Of a stretch of 64,000 nucleotides of DNA, positions 22,908 to 34,401 are shown piece after piece. Within the stretch, counting starts at the first letter, position 1; each line of letters opens with the position of its first letter. Made by a program: the position numbers and the translations under genes. Location of the stretch: contig CM062289.1 of NCBI GenBank assembly GCA_031216915.1, forward strand, positions 56,238,577-56,302,576, written 5' to 3'. A model generated the notes under the pieces. That model had not been told where the DNA came from and ran no database searches. It saw nothing but the letters and a program-made list of their open reading frames with translations. The stretch comes from Pictodentalium vernedei. Lineage: Eukaryota > Mollusca > Scaphopoda > Dentaliida > Dentaliidae.

Positions 22908-23635
22908 ATGCTTTAATAATAATAATTTAATTTTTATTTATAAGCGTAAAATCCACAAAAGGGCTCTTTGGCTTTACAGTTGCTAATAGAATGCCTGTTG
23001 AAAGTGATGCGTTTTAACGCTTTTCTTAACCCTTTACCTAACATGAAAAGCAGACGACACTTGCAAAAAAAATTCTTGAATAACTAATGTTTTTCATTTT
23101 TTGTCTCGAAAACATAGGTTATGACCCCTCATTGGAACGAGCTCGACGAGCTCGTTCCAATGAGGGGTCATAACCTATGTTTTTGAGACAAAAAATAAAA
23201 AAATAATGAAAATTAATTGGCGATTTTTGAGAATAGCGCTGGTCGGTTTTGGCCGTTACGTTGGGTAAAGGGTTAAATGAAGTCAGGGTCTGAATGGTTT
23301 TTTTTATACTTTTGGGGAGCGAGTTCCACAGAGTGGGAGCAGCCTCGGAGAATGCTCTGTCGCCTGCAATCTTCAGTTTCGCCCTTGGCTGTGAAAGCAA
23401 AATTTCATTCCTGGACCTTTGGGTTCTAGCAGGTTCGTACAATTCGCACTTGAAGACCAGCATACACAGTTTGTACTGGATTCTCTGGCATACTGGCAGC
23501 CAATGCAATTCGTAACGGACAGGTGTTATGTGGCATGTTTCTTTGTTCCTTGTGACCACTCGGGCTGCACAATTCTGTATGTGGTTTCGTTAATCCAAAG
23601 AACAGTGAGTTACAGTAATCAAGCCGAGTTGTCAC
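22908..23635 (-). pseudogene. LINE reverse transcriptase C-terminus, antisense
   Basis: Minus-strand translation gives TTRLDYCNSLFFGL, then VTRNKETCHITPVRYELHWLP and QRIQYKLCMLVFK, then GDRAFSEAAPTLWNSLPKSI and finally KKSVKTHHFQQAFY followed by a stop. This is the order of the thumb and 3' end in L2/CR1-type LINEs. A frame change is needed between the first two blocks. A TTAA element (23030-23272) splits the last block. The region 22908-22990 looks like the LINE 3' untranslated end, with an ATT-rich tail at 22914-22930. Confidence 0.8.
23030..23272 (+). mobile_element. TTAA element A8 (type I) inside a LINE
   Basis: Flanked by TTAA (23026-23029, 23273-23276). Excision with one TTAA restores the LINE frame as TSFKKSVKTHHF on the minus strand. 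The hairpin is intact with the CATTGG / CCAATG variant on both arms. Confidence 0.9.
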
Positions 23636-23806
23636 AAAGCCATGTACAAGTTGCTCAGCTGTTTTATTGTCTATTAAGTTCCTATTTTGCTTATGTTCCT
23701 TAGATGAAAATATTCCACCTGGCAGATGTGCTTAACATGTGTGTCAAGTGACAGGTTTTCATCTGAGAAAAAACATAGGTTACGAACTGATTTGAATGAC
23801 GAGATA

Positions 23807-24067
23807 CATAGTGTACGTGGAGAGTGTATTATCATTAAATCACCCGCAGAGTGGAGATTCCACCCGAGCAATAATTGCAAATTTATTGCAAAGCAGAACC
23901 ATCACAAGCAAATTTCCATCCAATGGACCTCCTGGTTAAACCCGGAGGTCCATTGACTGAAACATTGCTTGCATTTTATGTCCATATGTACAGAATTTGA
24001 AAGTGACACTTTGGGTGATAACTCCGCTCCGCGGTTGATTTAGTTTCAATCCACTCTCCACGTACTG
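23807..24067. mobile_element. TA element B2
   Basis: Left end is CATAGTGTACGTGG, a diverged form of CAGTACGTGG, after TA. The right end is CTCTCCACGTACTG followed by TA. The core palindrome around CTCCTGGTTAAACCCGGAGG has one arm mismatch. Confidence 0.75.
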
Positions 24068-24296
24068 TACATCCTGGATATTTAAATCAAGTTTGGGGCA
24101 ATTTACTTAATTGCTGTGGAGTTCCAAAGTAGATAATTTGGCTTTCCCTGAAAGGAAAAGACATTTGTTATTCTTCTCTAAAAATATTATTTATTTATTT
24201 TTTTTTGGAGGAGGAGACGATTTCTCTCTTACAGATTTTTCTGGAATTTTGCTCTCTCATAGACGTATATAAGTTGTAGTTCTGTTAAGCTTTCCA

Positions 24297-25140
24297 AAAC
24301 GCCCAAACAACGCCAAAACTTTCATTGACCAGTATCTCCTGATCCGAATGGGCTGATGATCTGAAATTTTTCACAGATTTGTCATAAATACATTTTTCCA
24401 TAGCCAACAGGTAACAAAAGTTTAACAAAATTATTTTTCCTGCCAAAAGTTTCCAAAACATCAAAAATAGGCCTGAAAATCGGATATTTTGGCCTACAAT
24501 CTCGGCCCTGTGAATTAGCAGAATTAGCAGAACACCCGTAATGGACTGAATAGTAAGGATATGTACAGTACGTGGAGAGTGGATTGTAACTAAATCACCC
24601 GCGGAGTGGAGTTATCACCCAACCTATAACTTGCGTATTTTGTTTGTATCGACTAAAAACACAAGCAATGTTTCAGCCAATGGACTTCCGGGTTTAACCC
24701 GGAGGTCCATTGGCTGAAACTTTGCTTGTGCTTGTTATGCTTTGCAACAAATTTGCAATTATTGTTTGGGTGGAATCTCCACTCAGAGGATGATTTAGTG
24801 ATAATACACTCTCCACGTACTGTAATATATCAATATCATAAACGCAAAACAAAATTCGATTTTATCCACAATGAGTGCAAAATCGACGTCAAACGCGGAA
24901 ACAACGCCCAACTTTTCATTGACCAATATCTCCTGGTCTGAAGGGGCTAATGACCTGAAATTTTCACAGATTTGTCATAAATACACTTCCATAAACAACT
25001 AGTAACAAAAGCCTACCACAATTTTTTTTCTGCCAAAATTTTCTAAAATATTAAAAATAGGTCTGAAAATCGGACGTTTTAGCTTACAATCACTGCACTG
25101 TGAATTATCAGAACACCCGCATCGGCCTGAATAGTAAGAA
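24297..25140 (+). repeat. Two tandem units of ~340 bp, one with an insertion
   Basis: Units starting near 24297 and 24893 share CATTGACCA(G/A)TATCTCCTG, ATTTGTCATAAATACA, AAAATAGG(C/T)CTGAAAATCGG and GAATAGTAAG. The first unit is interrupted by B3. A third, dispersed copy lies at 25967-26200. Confidence 0.75.
24566..24822. mobile_element. TA element B3, with an empty site nearby
   Basis: Flanked by TA (24564-24565, 24823-24824); ends CAGTACGTGGAGAGTG and CACTCTCCACGTACTG. The second tandem unit reads GAATGTAATGTATCATTATC near 25141, which is the unoccupied version of the site: one TA and no element. Confidence 0.9.
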
Positions 25141-25207
25141 GAATGTAATGTATCATTATCATAAAGGCAAAAAAAATCGATTCAATTCAGAATTAAATGC
25201 TTCGGGA

Positions 25208-25525
25208 TTCATACAATTTGTACCCATTCCCACACGTTTATACTCCAATAAAGATTATAAAATTTGCATTCAATTCTTATAATTACATTCCGTAACTGTT
25301 TAAACTACTTTTTCATACAATTTGTACCCATTCCCACACGTTTATACTCCAATAAAGATTATAAAAAATTGCATTCAGTTCTTATAATTACATTCTGTAA
25401 CTGTTTAAACTACTTTTTCATACAATTTGTATCCATTCCCACACGTTCATACTCCAATAAAGATTATAAAAATTGCATTCAATTCTTATAATTTCATTCC
25501 GTAACTGTTTAAACTACTTTTTAAC
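25208..25525 (+). repeat. Tandem repeat, ~104-bp unit, three copies
   Basis: TCATACAATTTGTACCCATT (TATCC in one copy) recurs about every 104-106 bp, with CGTTTATACTCCAATAAAG in each unit. The repeating open frame is a by-product. Confidence 0.85.
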
Positions 25526-25966
25526 AAACAACAAAGCAGAAAGACGAAATAAAACATGTACGAACGAACGAGGCGAAAACCCACCCTCCCTGACCCAAAA
25601 GACAAAGTCCACAACTCTGATTTTTAATTTTCACAACTTTAGAAATGGATACGAGTATTTTAGTAACGGGCTTTATGCCACAGTTGGGAAATGTCACCAA
25701 AGAAACAGCAGCGGAGTTGATCACTGCGAGAGGCGCTAAAAGTTAAAAACCCGCCCAAACACCGCCCGAATTACATTCTGTCTACTGCGCTCTACCATAA
25801 ATGCGGGTCAAAGTTCGACCAAATGTATTCATTGGAAAATGAATTACATTTGGTCATGACGTTTTCACCCAGCTGACCAATGGGAGTTGAGTATTTGGAC
25901 CCAAAACGTATAACTACATTAACAATGTAATTATTCCACAATGCGACCAAAATGGCCGTCGAACGT

Positions 25967-26200
25967 GGAAAAAAAAACGCCAAAATATTCATTGACCAAC
26001 ATCTCCTGGACTGAATGGGCTAATGATATGAAATTTTCAGATTTGTTATAAATACACATTTCCATAACCAACAGGTAACAGAAGTTTACAAAATAAAATT
26101 TTTCGGCCTAAATTTCCCAAACTGTCAAAAATAGGCTTGGAAATCGGACATTTTACCCTACAATCTCGGCACTGTGAATTTATCGCCCGCGTGTCGCCCG
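25967..26200 (+). repeat. Dispersed copy of the 24297 unit
   Basis: Shares CATTGACCAACATCTCCTG, TTGTTATAAATACACATTTCC and AAAATAGGCTTGGAAATCGG with the tandem units upstream. Confidence 0.7.
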
Positions 26201-26726
26201 CACAATTCCCATCTGGCGCGGGCGATTTATCGCCCATGCATTCACAAGTCAAACTTGTCAATTAGTGGAGCGCACAAACGAAGGCCCCGCTGTATGGTGC
26301 CCTGAAAAAGAGAACCCCCTCTCCCATATGCACCTGGAGGTAATGCTGAATAGCCTCAGTAAGTACTAAATTTCGGCTTAATGTGGCACGTAGCCTCTAA
26401 TCTATATTTGAGGGAGCACATGTGTGATTTTTTTTTTTTTTTTTTTTTGGGGGGGGGGGGGTGTTACACGGGCATATACATGTATCAGAAATATGGAAGA
26501 GACAGTCTCCTGTTGGGGAAAAGAATCAAGGTGGTGGTGTCCCTCTCGTGTTGAGGCTCGAAAGCATCAAAAGCGTGTTATGTGGGGATGGGCGTTAAGG
26601 CATGTCTCCTCCAGGTCCCCTTAGGCTACGCCACTGATTGTCTCCACTTTCTTAAATAAAAGAAATTCATTTCCGTGTTGATTAGTTCTCAGGCTAAATA
26701 TTTTATTAACGAAGTAAAGAAAACCC
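26201..26726. other. No gene; T/G homopolymer; possible hAT end
   Basis: A T-run followed by a G-run lies at about 26429-26461. The end GGCTACGCCACTG near 26620-26633 resembles hAT termini seen at 37795 and 34813, but no partner end was found. Confidence 0.4.
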
Positions 26727-27523
26727 GGGGCGCGGTGGCTCAGTAGGTAGAGGTGAAGACTGTAAACTAAGAGGTCCTCAGTTCTAATCCCACCTTGTGT
26801 CCTTGGGCAAGACACATCGCCCCACGTGGAGGCACGGTGACGTTGTGTACTAAGGCGTACTGCACGTCGTTGCACACTAAAAGCTAAAGTGTTAAAACTG
26901 ACACTTTCAAGGTGTTAAACCCATTCTAACTCTTAGGGTTTGATTTTAACACTCAAAGTGCAATGCTTTAAGCACTTAGACATTACAATCGTCAGACATC
27001 TGAAACTTGAATGAATGGCACTTCCCATGTGTCTAGCATTGGTGGTTCTTCCAGAATCGTCCATAATTTGATTTGCGCTTGGTGGGTACAAAATTAAAAG
27101 GACACAACGCAGATGACGCGGATCAGGCTCGAACTCTCGAGCCTGATCTGCGTCATCTGCGTTGTTTCCTTTTAAGTGTCGCGACATTACACTTGTCAAG
27201 TGGTATTATTGTAACACCTGTCAAGTTCTGGGATATCTACACTAGAACAAACTGCTAGTTCAGCACTTAGTAAGTGTTAATTAAAGACAGCACTTCAAGT
27301 GTAGTTTTTAACACTTTAGTTTTTAGCGTGTGGTGGACTTGTCTTCAACCAATGCTAACCCTGTTTGTTAGGAGTTAGTATGTTGGGGAGCCTGACAGCT
27401 GCTCGCCGTTGCTCGGTGGTTCTCTCCGGGTACTCCGGCTTCCTCCACCCGTAAAACTGTCCGACCCGAGGTGACCCTGGCTGTCGAAAGTGTCATTAAA
27501 CCTCAATAAATAAATAAATAATA
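26727..27523 (+). mobile_element. tRNA-type SINE split by an insertion
   Basis: Head GGGGCGCGGTGGCTCAGTAG and core TGTCCTTGGGCAAGACAC lie at 26727-26872. Body (CTTGTCTTCAACCAATGCTA) and tail module 2 (CCGAGGTGACCCTGGCTGTC, AATAAATAAATA) lie at 27333-27523. The two parts join without gap or overlap when the insertion is removed. Confidence 0.85.
26873..27332. mobile_element. Element inside the SINE; CACTA-like termini
   Basis: Ends CACACTAAAAGCTAAAGTG and the complement of CACACGCTAAAAACTAAAGTG, with further AAGTGTTAAAA repeats inward. A palindrome at about 27088-27172 (GGACACAACGCAGATGACGC / GCGTCATCTGCGTTGTTTCC) sits in the middle. No target duplication is evident; the CACTA start is suggestive only. 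Confidence 0.6.
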
Positions 27524-27570
27524 GTAAAAAAAAACAAAGCATATCGCACTCATCCAAATGTTGACTTTAA

Positions 27571-27768
27571 CCCTTTACCCAACGCAGACGATATCAAAAT
27601 TTATTATTTTAAATATCATTTTTTTAAATTTTTCAAAAAATTTCAACAAAACCATATCATGTGACCCCTCGTTGGAACAAGCTCGGAAGTTTTTGAAAAA
27701 TAATATTTTTTCAACTGCTGAATTTGCATATTACGCGGGCGGATGCGAGCGATTTGTTGGGTAAAGGG
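27571..27768 (+). mobile_element. TTAA element A9 (type II), hairpin deleted
   Basis: Flanked by TTAA (27567-27570, 27769-27772). Ends CCCTTTACCCAACGCAGACG and GTTGGGTAAAGGG. One arm of the hairpin is deleted right after GGAACAAGCTCG, leaving 198 bp. Confidence 0.85.
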
Positions 27769-27772
27769 TTAA

Positions 27773-28194
27773 CGCTAAACTGTTTAACCTTGGAAATCCA
27801 AGTTAATTTTCTGTTGACAGATCACCGCGTTAGCCCATGCAAATAAATATCAAGAGAACAAATCTTTAAATGCTCACATGATTGTTTAACAATTAACTAT
27901 ACAATTAAAAAAAAGTAGGGGATATCCAAACTGATGTTGATATTTTCAGAAAATGGTATTGGATACGCGTGATTAGACACGTCAATGTGTTACTAAGTTT
28001 AGTGCGGTTCATGAATGTCACCGGCCCACGAAACCTTCGTGCAGGTTTTTCGCACGAGCGCCGCGTTAACGCCTGTGGGGTACGTTTTGAAATTTTCATT
28101 TGTACTGGACGGGTTTTTTCGGAGGTCTCATCGTTCTTTTCTTGGTACAAACTCGTTCATCAATAGTTTCTGGTCGAAACGTAACTTTTGAGGT
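27773..28194. other. Possible 5' region of the Tc1 element
   Basis: No terminal repeat of the downstream transposon could be identified here. Confidence 0.4.
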
Positions 28195-29124
28195 ATGCGA
28201 AGGATGACACGTGTCAAACGTTTACGTGTCGTTGGCATGTTGGAAGCTTGCAACAGACAGACTGCAATTCTCAACGTTACTCAATCGGTGATTAGCAGTT
28301 TGTGGTCACGCTACCGTCAGACAGGCAATGTTGATGGCAGACATCGGTCAGGTCGTCCATGGGCGATAATTGCTAACCAGGATAGTTTCATCCGAACCAC
28401 AGCATTACATAACCGTCATCAAAGTGCCTCGGAAATTGGACAGCAGCTGCATCGAGCGACAGATGTGCGAGTCGGTGATCAGACTATCCGAAATCGCCTA
28501 CACAGCTTGAATTTGTGCGCTCGACGACCTCGAATAATTCCACGTTTGACTGAATGTCACATCGCAGCAAGGCGTAATTGGAGTGCAGCACGACAGCGAT
28601 GGGACAGTCGTCGGCGGAGCAACGTCGTGCTTTCCGATGAATCGAGGTCACTCTCGATTTCCACGACAGGAAGAACACATGGTGGCGGCGGCGGAAAGAA
28701 CGATACCATGGCGTAACCGTTCGGCAACACGATCGTTTGGGTGGTGGATCGGTTCAGGTGTGGGAAGGCACAACCATGACAAGCAGAACAGCATTACATG
28801 TCATCCAAGGGCGTGTTACAGGGCAGTACTACCGTGACAACATGTTAGCAGCCCATGTGGTGCCATTTGCGCAACGACTCGATCGTAGATTCATTTTCCA
28901 AGATAACAATGCAGGGAGAACACAGGGCCCGTGTCGCTACAGAGTTCCTCCAGGAACAGAACATCATTACACTGCCTTGGCCAGAACTAAGTACAGATCT
29001 CTCACCAATCGAGTACATCTTGGATAGGCTTGGCAGACGCCTACGACCAATGTCCAGGAACTCGCCACTGCACTGCAGGAAGAATGTAATAACATCAGTC
29101 AAGCTGATATTAGACGTTTGGTGA
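28195..29124 (+). pseudogene. Tc1-like transposase, frameshifted
   Basis: The first frame (28195-28716) gives the two N-terminal helix-turn-helix modules: a paired-like segment, then GRHRSGRP and QTIRNRLHSLNLCARRP. The first catalytic aspartate follows in NVVLSDESR. The continuation changes frame near 28600, 28740 and 28900. GGGSVQVWEGTTMTSRTALH leads into the second catalytic aspartate in FIFQDNNAG. The last block is LSTDLSPIEYILDRLG, with the third acidic residue. This order and spacing (DD34E-type) is diagnostic of the Tc1 family. Total length, about 310 codons, is near the usual 340. At least three frameshifts make it non-functional. Terminal repeats were not found. Confidence 0.9.
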
Positions 29125-29149
29125 GGAGTATACCATGTCGGATCTGCGC

Positions 29150-30520
29150 TTGTCTCGTGAACCGAGGAGGATCTACAAAATGTATTGAGGTCTTGGACTG
29201 AATGTGCTAAATTCTCTTACTGACCGTCCATGTCTTCTACAGCTCAGTGCGTGGAATGTCTGCTTGTCAGACACCCAACTATCGCTGAAACCATTCACCA
29301 GATGTCACAGGGCAATGCCTCAACTGTCTTTTTGATGAAAATATAGATATATTTCTTCATATACTTCACTTTTAACAAATACCCCTTACTTTTCAATTTG
29401 TACAAGCCTTGCGAGCGATTGAATAACTGTTAAATCACCACTTTCTGTTCTTTTTGTGGTTTTTTGGAAGAAGTTTGGCGACTGTAACTTTGACCAGCAG
29501 TAGGAATGCTAATAATAAACTGATCGAGATGAGGCCAAAGTGCAAGCTGAAACAAACTAATTATAATATTGACGCAAGAAATCTTTGCATCAAACTTATA
29601 ATTATTACCATTTCACAAGGCGTTCTCTAGCAGATTAAAACGATTTTACCTTTGCGGTAAAAGTGTATAATGCGCAGTCTCAAACCGGAAGTTTTGTGTT
29701 AACCTGATTAACGGCCCGCCTACAGATGAATGTTTCGAAAACGCCTTGGCTCCCGTTATAGTTTATGTAATCCGTCATACCAAACGCGTCACTGGTTCCG
29801 AGATGATGAAACGCGCTTAACTGCAATGAATGTTAAAAAAGCACTTGAAATTTGTGTGATTTTCCCATTACTTCGGTGATGAAGCATTCGAATTGTCAAG
29901 GTGAGTGTAATTAATTCATTACGGTAGGTTTTTGTTAGTAGATTTCGGAAGAAGACCAATTTTTCGTGGCAAACAAAAATATTTAAATTAAGCTTTCATG
30001 TCATTGACCACGTGACATTTTGTTTATCTTGATACAGACGACACATGTGTTTTGGTTAAATGTCATTGCGAAAACTCGGGATGTCACAATCAAGTGAACT
30101 TGATGAAGAACCTTTGGATTTAACCATTTTAGAAGTGGTAATAATAGTAATAACAAGATTTTGTTGGGCGTCCCTGTTTATTAACCGCCCTCCAGGAATG
30201 ATTAACAGCCTTCGGGCTCCCATCACCTCCAAGGTTAAAAGCTGGATGCTTCTAAATGCCTCAAAATATGACCAAATGGGCCTGTTTTGAACAAAGCTGT
30301 GAATCATCCTTCTAAAGATTTTAATTGTCCCTTTACTCAGTCACAGACACGAGTTGTACCTGCTAGCATTGGGAATTTGGGCCAATCACCAACTCTATTT
30401 TGGCGAATTTCTCTTTGAAGTTGCCAGCTGTCACGCCGCCCAGTCAGTCAGTCTGACATTATAAATAATACTGTTTGGATTCATTTAAAGTTGTTAAACG
30501 TCCGGGCTGGCATGGACATG
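29150..30520. other. No recognisable feature
   Basis: May include the Tc1 3' flank (to ~29400). No gene, hairpin or tandem repeat noticed. Confidence 0.4.
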
Positions 30521-30524
30521 TTAA

Positions 30525-30767
30525 CCCTTTACCTAACATGAAAAGCAGACGACACTTGTAAATAAAATTCTTGAATAACTAATTTTTTTCATTTTTTGTC
30601 TCAAAAACATAGGTTATGACCCCTCATTGGAACGAGCTCGACGAGCTCGTTCCAAAGAGGGGTCATAACCTATGTTTTTGAGACAAAAAATGAAAATATA
30701 ATGAAAATTAATTAGCGATTTTTGATAATAGCGCTTGCCGGTTTTGGTCGTTACGTTGGGTAAAGAG
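30525..30767 (+). mobile_element. TTAA element A10 (type I), mismatched arms
   Basis: Flanked by TTAA (30521-30524, 30768-30771). The left arm has CCCCTCATTGG but the right arm CCAAAGAGGGG, so the variable triplet does not pair; this is one of two such copies. Confidence 0.9.
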
Positions 30768-31085
30768 TTAAAAGGGAATAGAGTAAAACTCTCAACTTTT
30801 CAAAATGCAATACGGGCGGATTAATATATTATGAGACAAGTATAAACGACAGGCTGCGAGTATGTTACAAAAGTCTGTGTGTGCTGTGTGTGAAACGCAA
30901 CACTCGACTCACATCAAGTTTTCACGCCATAACACCGAAAGACCTCGATAATGACTCATGGGGAACATACAATAGTCAAGCCTAGAGTATGCACGGTATA
31001 CAATGTTAATTTATTGTCAATATTTCTGAAGTAAGAAACTGAGAACTCATCAATTAACACACAATAATTATCCCTTATAATATAT

Positions 31086-31419
31086 GCGGGGGCTCAATTG
31101 GTAGAGGTGCAGGCTGCAAGCCGAGAGGTCCTCGGTTCGAATCCCACCTGCGTCAACCGCGTTGTGTCCTTGGTCAATACACTTCACCCCCATTGTCCAC
31201 GTGGGGGCACGGTGGCGTTGTGTACCAGAGCGTACTGCACGTCGATGGTGCACCTGTCTTTAACCAATGCTAACCCTGCTTGTGTGGAGTTAGTAATTGC
31301 AATTACAATTGCTCGTCGTTTCTCGGTGGCTTTTTCCGGGTACTCCGGCTTCCGCCACCCGTAAAACTGTCGAGGTCATGATTAGCCATTGTGCAGAAAT
31401 ATGTGACCTTAAACACTAA

Positions 31420-31450
<31 letters not shown>

Positions 31451-31452
31451 AT
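31086..31452 (+). mobile_element. tRNA-type SINE, nearly full length
   Basis: Head with B-box GGTTCGAATCCCACCTGCG, core TTGTGTCCTTGGTCAATACA, body CAATGCTAACCCTGCTTG, tail module 1 (GATTAGCCATTGTGCAGAAA) and (AATA)n. The A-box end is slightly truncated (GGGGGCTCAATTGGTAGAGG). Confidence 0.9.
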
Positions 31453-32108
31453 ATTCTCCCAGAGAACAATTTCTTGTCATAGAGAAAGATAAAACAGGAA
31501 TTGCCCCTGCGAGAGCTTTTGGCTCCTGCAAAACAGTCTGGCGACAGCGATTTTTAGCCCTCGCAGATTTTTCAGAACGCTACCACTGCTGCCCAATCGA
31601 TTCTCGGATTCTATGAGCAATCGGAGGATTCTCTGTTGCTGTTCATAAGTTTTTATGTTGAAATTGCGTCTTTTTCACCCAGGAGATATGATCGCCGAGC
31701 AGATTTCTAGTCACCGGAGTAAGATGGAGGGGGATGTATCAACCTCTTTGCATTTATCAAGCAACGGGGTAATCGACTGAGGCTTATTTTATCTGGGGGG
31801 AGACGCAAGTTATGTTTTAAGCCTGCTGGAGGACGTTATTTTTTCTCCTTGGTGATATTTGTATTGATAGACTATAACGGAAATGGTCCGGTTTCGCCCC
31901 GAAAAACTGTGTCTCTTCACCCCACTGATAACATCCTCATATTTTTGATAGTTTCGAGATAAAAGCTTGAAATCAGACACACTTAGGTTTTGGGTGTCAT
32001 TGGAAACCGGTTGATTGAACAGACATCTACATTTTCGAGGTTTTATAGAAGAAAGGTGACAGAACGTTCCATAAAATTGATATTTAGTCTATTTTTCAAA
32101 GTAAGTTT
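31453..32108. other. No gene; block shared with 46811-46870 at its end
   Basis: The last ~80 bp (GAACGTTCCATAAAATTG, TTTAGTCTATTTTTCAAA) recur inverted next to element A15, again directly against the same end of a TTAA element. Confidence 0.6.
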
Positions 32109-32112
32109 TTAA

Positions 32113-32358
32113 ACCTTTACCTAACATGAAAAGCAGACGACACTTGCAAAAGAATTAAATCTTGAATAACTAATTTTTTTCATTTTTGTCTCAAAAACAT
32201 AGGTTATGACCCCTCATTGGAACGAGCTCGTCGAACTCGTTCCAATGAGGGGTCATTACCTATGTTTTTGAGACAAAAAATGAAAAAATAATGAAAATTA
32301 ACTGGCGATTTTTTTAGAATAGCGCTGGCCGGTTTTGTCCGTTACGTTGGGTAAAGGG
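32113..32358 (+). mobile_element. TTAA element A11 (type I)
   Basis: Flanked by TTAA (32109-32112, 32359-32362). The first terminal base is changed (ACCTTTACCTAACATG). Intact hairpin with CATTGG / CCAATG. Confidence 0.9.
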
Positions 32359-32362
32359 TTAA

Positions 32363-32724
32363 CAAACAACCCGTATGTTCCACCAGATTTCGACAGGCTC
32401 GTGAACTGTTTACTAGACTTTGGGTTAGTAACCATAATTTAGAAACAGAAAAGGGTAGTCATAAACAACCCCCAACGCCCCTAAATGATACTAGATGCCA
32501 GATGTGCGATACCAGTGAAACATTTTGTTTTGGATTGGGAGGCATATGTCAAAATTAGAGAAACGGGATTCGAAGAAATTCTAAAAGAAAACAAAGAATT
32601 TAAGCAATTACATGATTCGGAGAAATACTATTATATATTGAAAAACTGTAATAGTAAATCGATTAATATTATTTCTAACATGATCAGGTCATTCTTCTGT
32701 AAGCGAAATCACCTTGTTAAATAA
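32363..32724 (+). pseudogene. LINE C-terminal fragment
   Basis: Nucleotide similarity to the end of the LINE at 46940-50135 (CCAGAT(T/C)TCGACAGGC, GGTTAGTAACCATAATTTAGA). The frame from 32485 (79 residues) reads AYVKIRETGFEEILKENKEF, IISNMIRSFFCKRNHLVK, stop: the last part of the LINE ORF2 C-terminal domain. Upstream residues need frame changes. Confidence 0.65.
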
Positions 32725-32801
32725 AAAGTCATTAGTACTTTATATTATACATCATGTTTATTATGTCTTCTTATTCGTTATGTTTGTATTGTGCAACTGC
32801 C

Positions 32802-33145
32802 GGGAGCGCGGTGGCTCGGCTGCAAGCCGAGAGGTCCTCGGTTCGAATCCCACCTGCGGCAACCGCGTTGTGTCCCTGGGCAAGACACTTCATCTCCATT
32901 GCCCTCGTGGGGGCACGGTGGCGTTGTGTACTAAGGCGTACTGCACGTCGATGGTGCACTTGTCTTCAACCAATGCTAACCCTGCTTGAGTGGAGTTCGT
33001 ATGTTGGGGAGCTGATAGTTGCTCGCCATTGCTCGGTGGTTCTCTCCGGGTACTCCGTCTTCCTCCACCCGTAAAACTGTCGCGATCATGATTAGCCATT
33101 GTGCATAAATATGTGACCTTTAAGACCAATAAATATAAATAAATA
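32802..33145 (+). mobile_element. tRNA-type SINE, head with internal deletion
   Basis: Head GGGAGCGCGGTGGCTCGGCTGC lacks the usual CAGTAGGTAGAGGTGCAG segment between the A and B boxes. Core, body, tail module 1 and AATA tail are all present. Confidence 0.9.
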
Positions 33146-33296
33146 GTGCATATAATTCATTAAACTATTAAACTAAACTTCCTGTTACTATATAATAAAT
33201 AAATGGGATATAAACTAACCCCAGAGAGGTCTTACGCCTTAGAATCCGTTCTATGTCACAATTCCAACGTTCTGGCAGTAATAAACAGAGGATATG

Positions 33297-33424
33297 GAAT
33301 GAGTGTTTTTCTCTTATAATATTTATGAAACGAGTCTAAGAATTTTCCGTTTTGGCGAGCCCAGACGGAAAATTCGGACGAGTTTCATAACTATTACACG
33401 GGAAAAACACTCATTTCATATTCT
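33297..33424. repeat. Hairpin, ~50-bp arms
   Basis: GAATGAGTGTTTTTC pairs with GAAAAACACTCATTTC and GAATTTTCCGT with ACGGAAAATTC; the loop is about 10 bases. Confidence 0.65.
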
Positions 33425-33460
33425 ATTTATTATATGACACACACGCGCACAAATTACCCA

Positions 33461-33965
33461 CTTAGTATGAATTTTTAACCCATCACCTAACTTGAGTTGC
33501 AGACGGCACTTGGAAAAACATCCTCGTATGACTAAAAATTTTCATTTTTTGCTTCCAAAACATAGGTTATGAACCCTCACTGGAACGAGCTCGTTATGGA
33601 AGCAAAAAGTGAAAATATAAAAAAAAATGAATGGCGTTTTTCTTGTAGGTAAAAGATTAATACAATTTAACCCACCCTAAATAGGACCGATAACGTAAAT
33701 TGTCCCTACGGAAATTATGCAAATGAGACCCAGTTGCATTTTGTTTAGCCAATCAAATTGTCCAGTTTTGAAATTGACAAATGAAAGCTCCCAACTCTAA
33801 TTATGCAAATTATGAAAATGTGGCCCAGTTGTATTTTGTTCAGCCAATCAAATTGTCTAGTTTTAAAATTGACCAATGAAATTGACGGAAGGCTTTATTT
33901 ATCACCGATTAATATGAAAACAAAATATCAAATGTTTTAAAATGAACAAAACGGACGAGTCACAT
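33461..33965 (+). repeat. ~500-bp block duplicated at 53684-54235
   Basis: The match runs from AAATTA(C/G)CCACTTAGTATGA through ACGGACGAGT and includes a TTAA element at the same position, so the duplication is younger than the insertion. Inside, a ~110-bp unit with ATTATGCAAAT and TAGCCAATCAAATTGTC is directly repeated. Confidence 0.85.
33479..33656 (+). mobile_element. TTAA element A12 (type III), hairpin deleted
   Basis: Flanked by TTAA (33475-33478, 33657-33660). Type III ends (CATCACCTAACTTG; TAGGTAAAAGA) are diverged. One hairpin arm is missing relative to its duplicate at 53713. Confidence 0.75.
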
Positions 33966-34183
33966 GATAAAAAAAATTGTTGCTCAAAACAGTCCGGGCA
34001 TACCTGTTCCAACACCAGCCACAGAAAAAACTACATGAGGAATATGAAGAAATTATTGGCTACTACATAAATCGGCTTTATGTGGATTAACTTGATACTC
34101 ACTTGAATGGAACTCAATTCTTCATCTATTTTAAAAAAAAACCTGGTCATTGGTTTGAAGGTATTCAAGGCGGGAATGATGTA

Positions 34184-34399
34184 CATTACGTGGAGAGTGG
34201 ATTGTAAGTAAAACACTAAAACATATGGACAGAAAACACAAGCAAAGTTTCAGCCAATGGACCTCCGGGTTAAACCCGGAGGTCCATTGGCTGGAACTTT
34301 GCTTGTGATGGTTATGCTTTGCAACAAACTTGCAATTATTGCTCTGGTGGAATCTCCACTCAGCGGGTGATTTAATGATAATACACTCTCCACGTCCTG
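34184..34399. mobile_element. TA element B4, internal deletion
   Basis: Flanked by TA (34182-34183, 34400-34401). Ends CATTACGTGGAGAGTG and CACTCTCCACGTCCTG. About 40 bp of the left subterminal region is missing; the core palindrome is intact. Confidence 0.85.
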
Positions 34400-34401
34400 T
34401 A

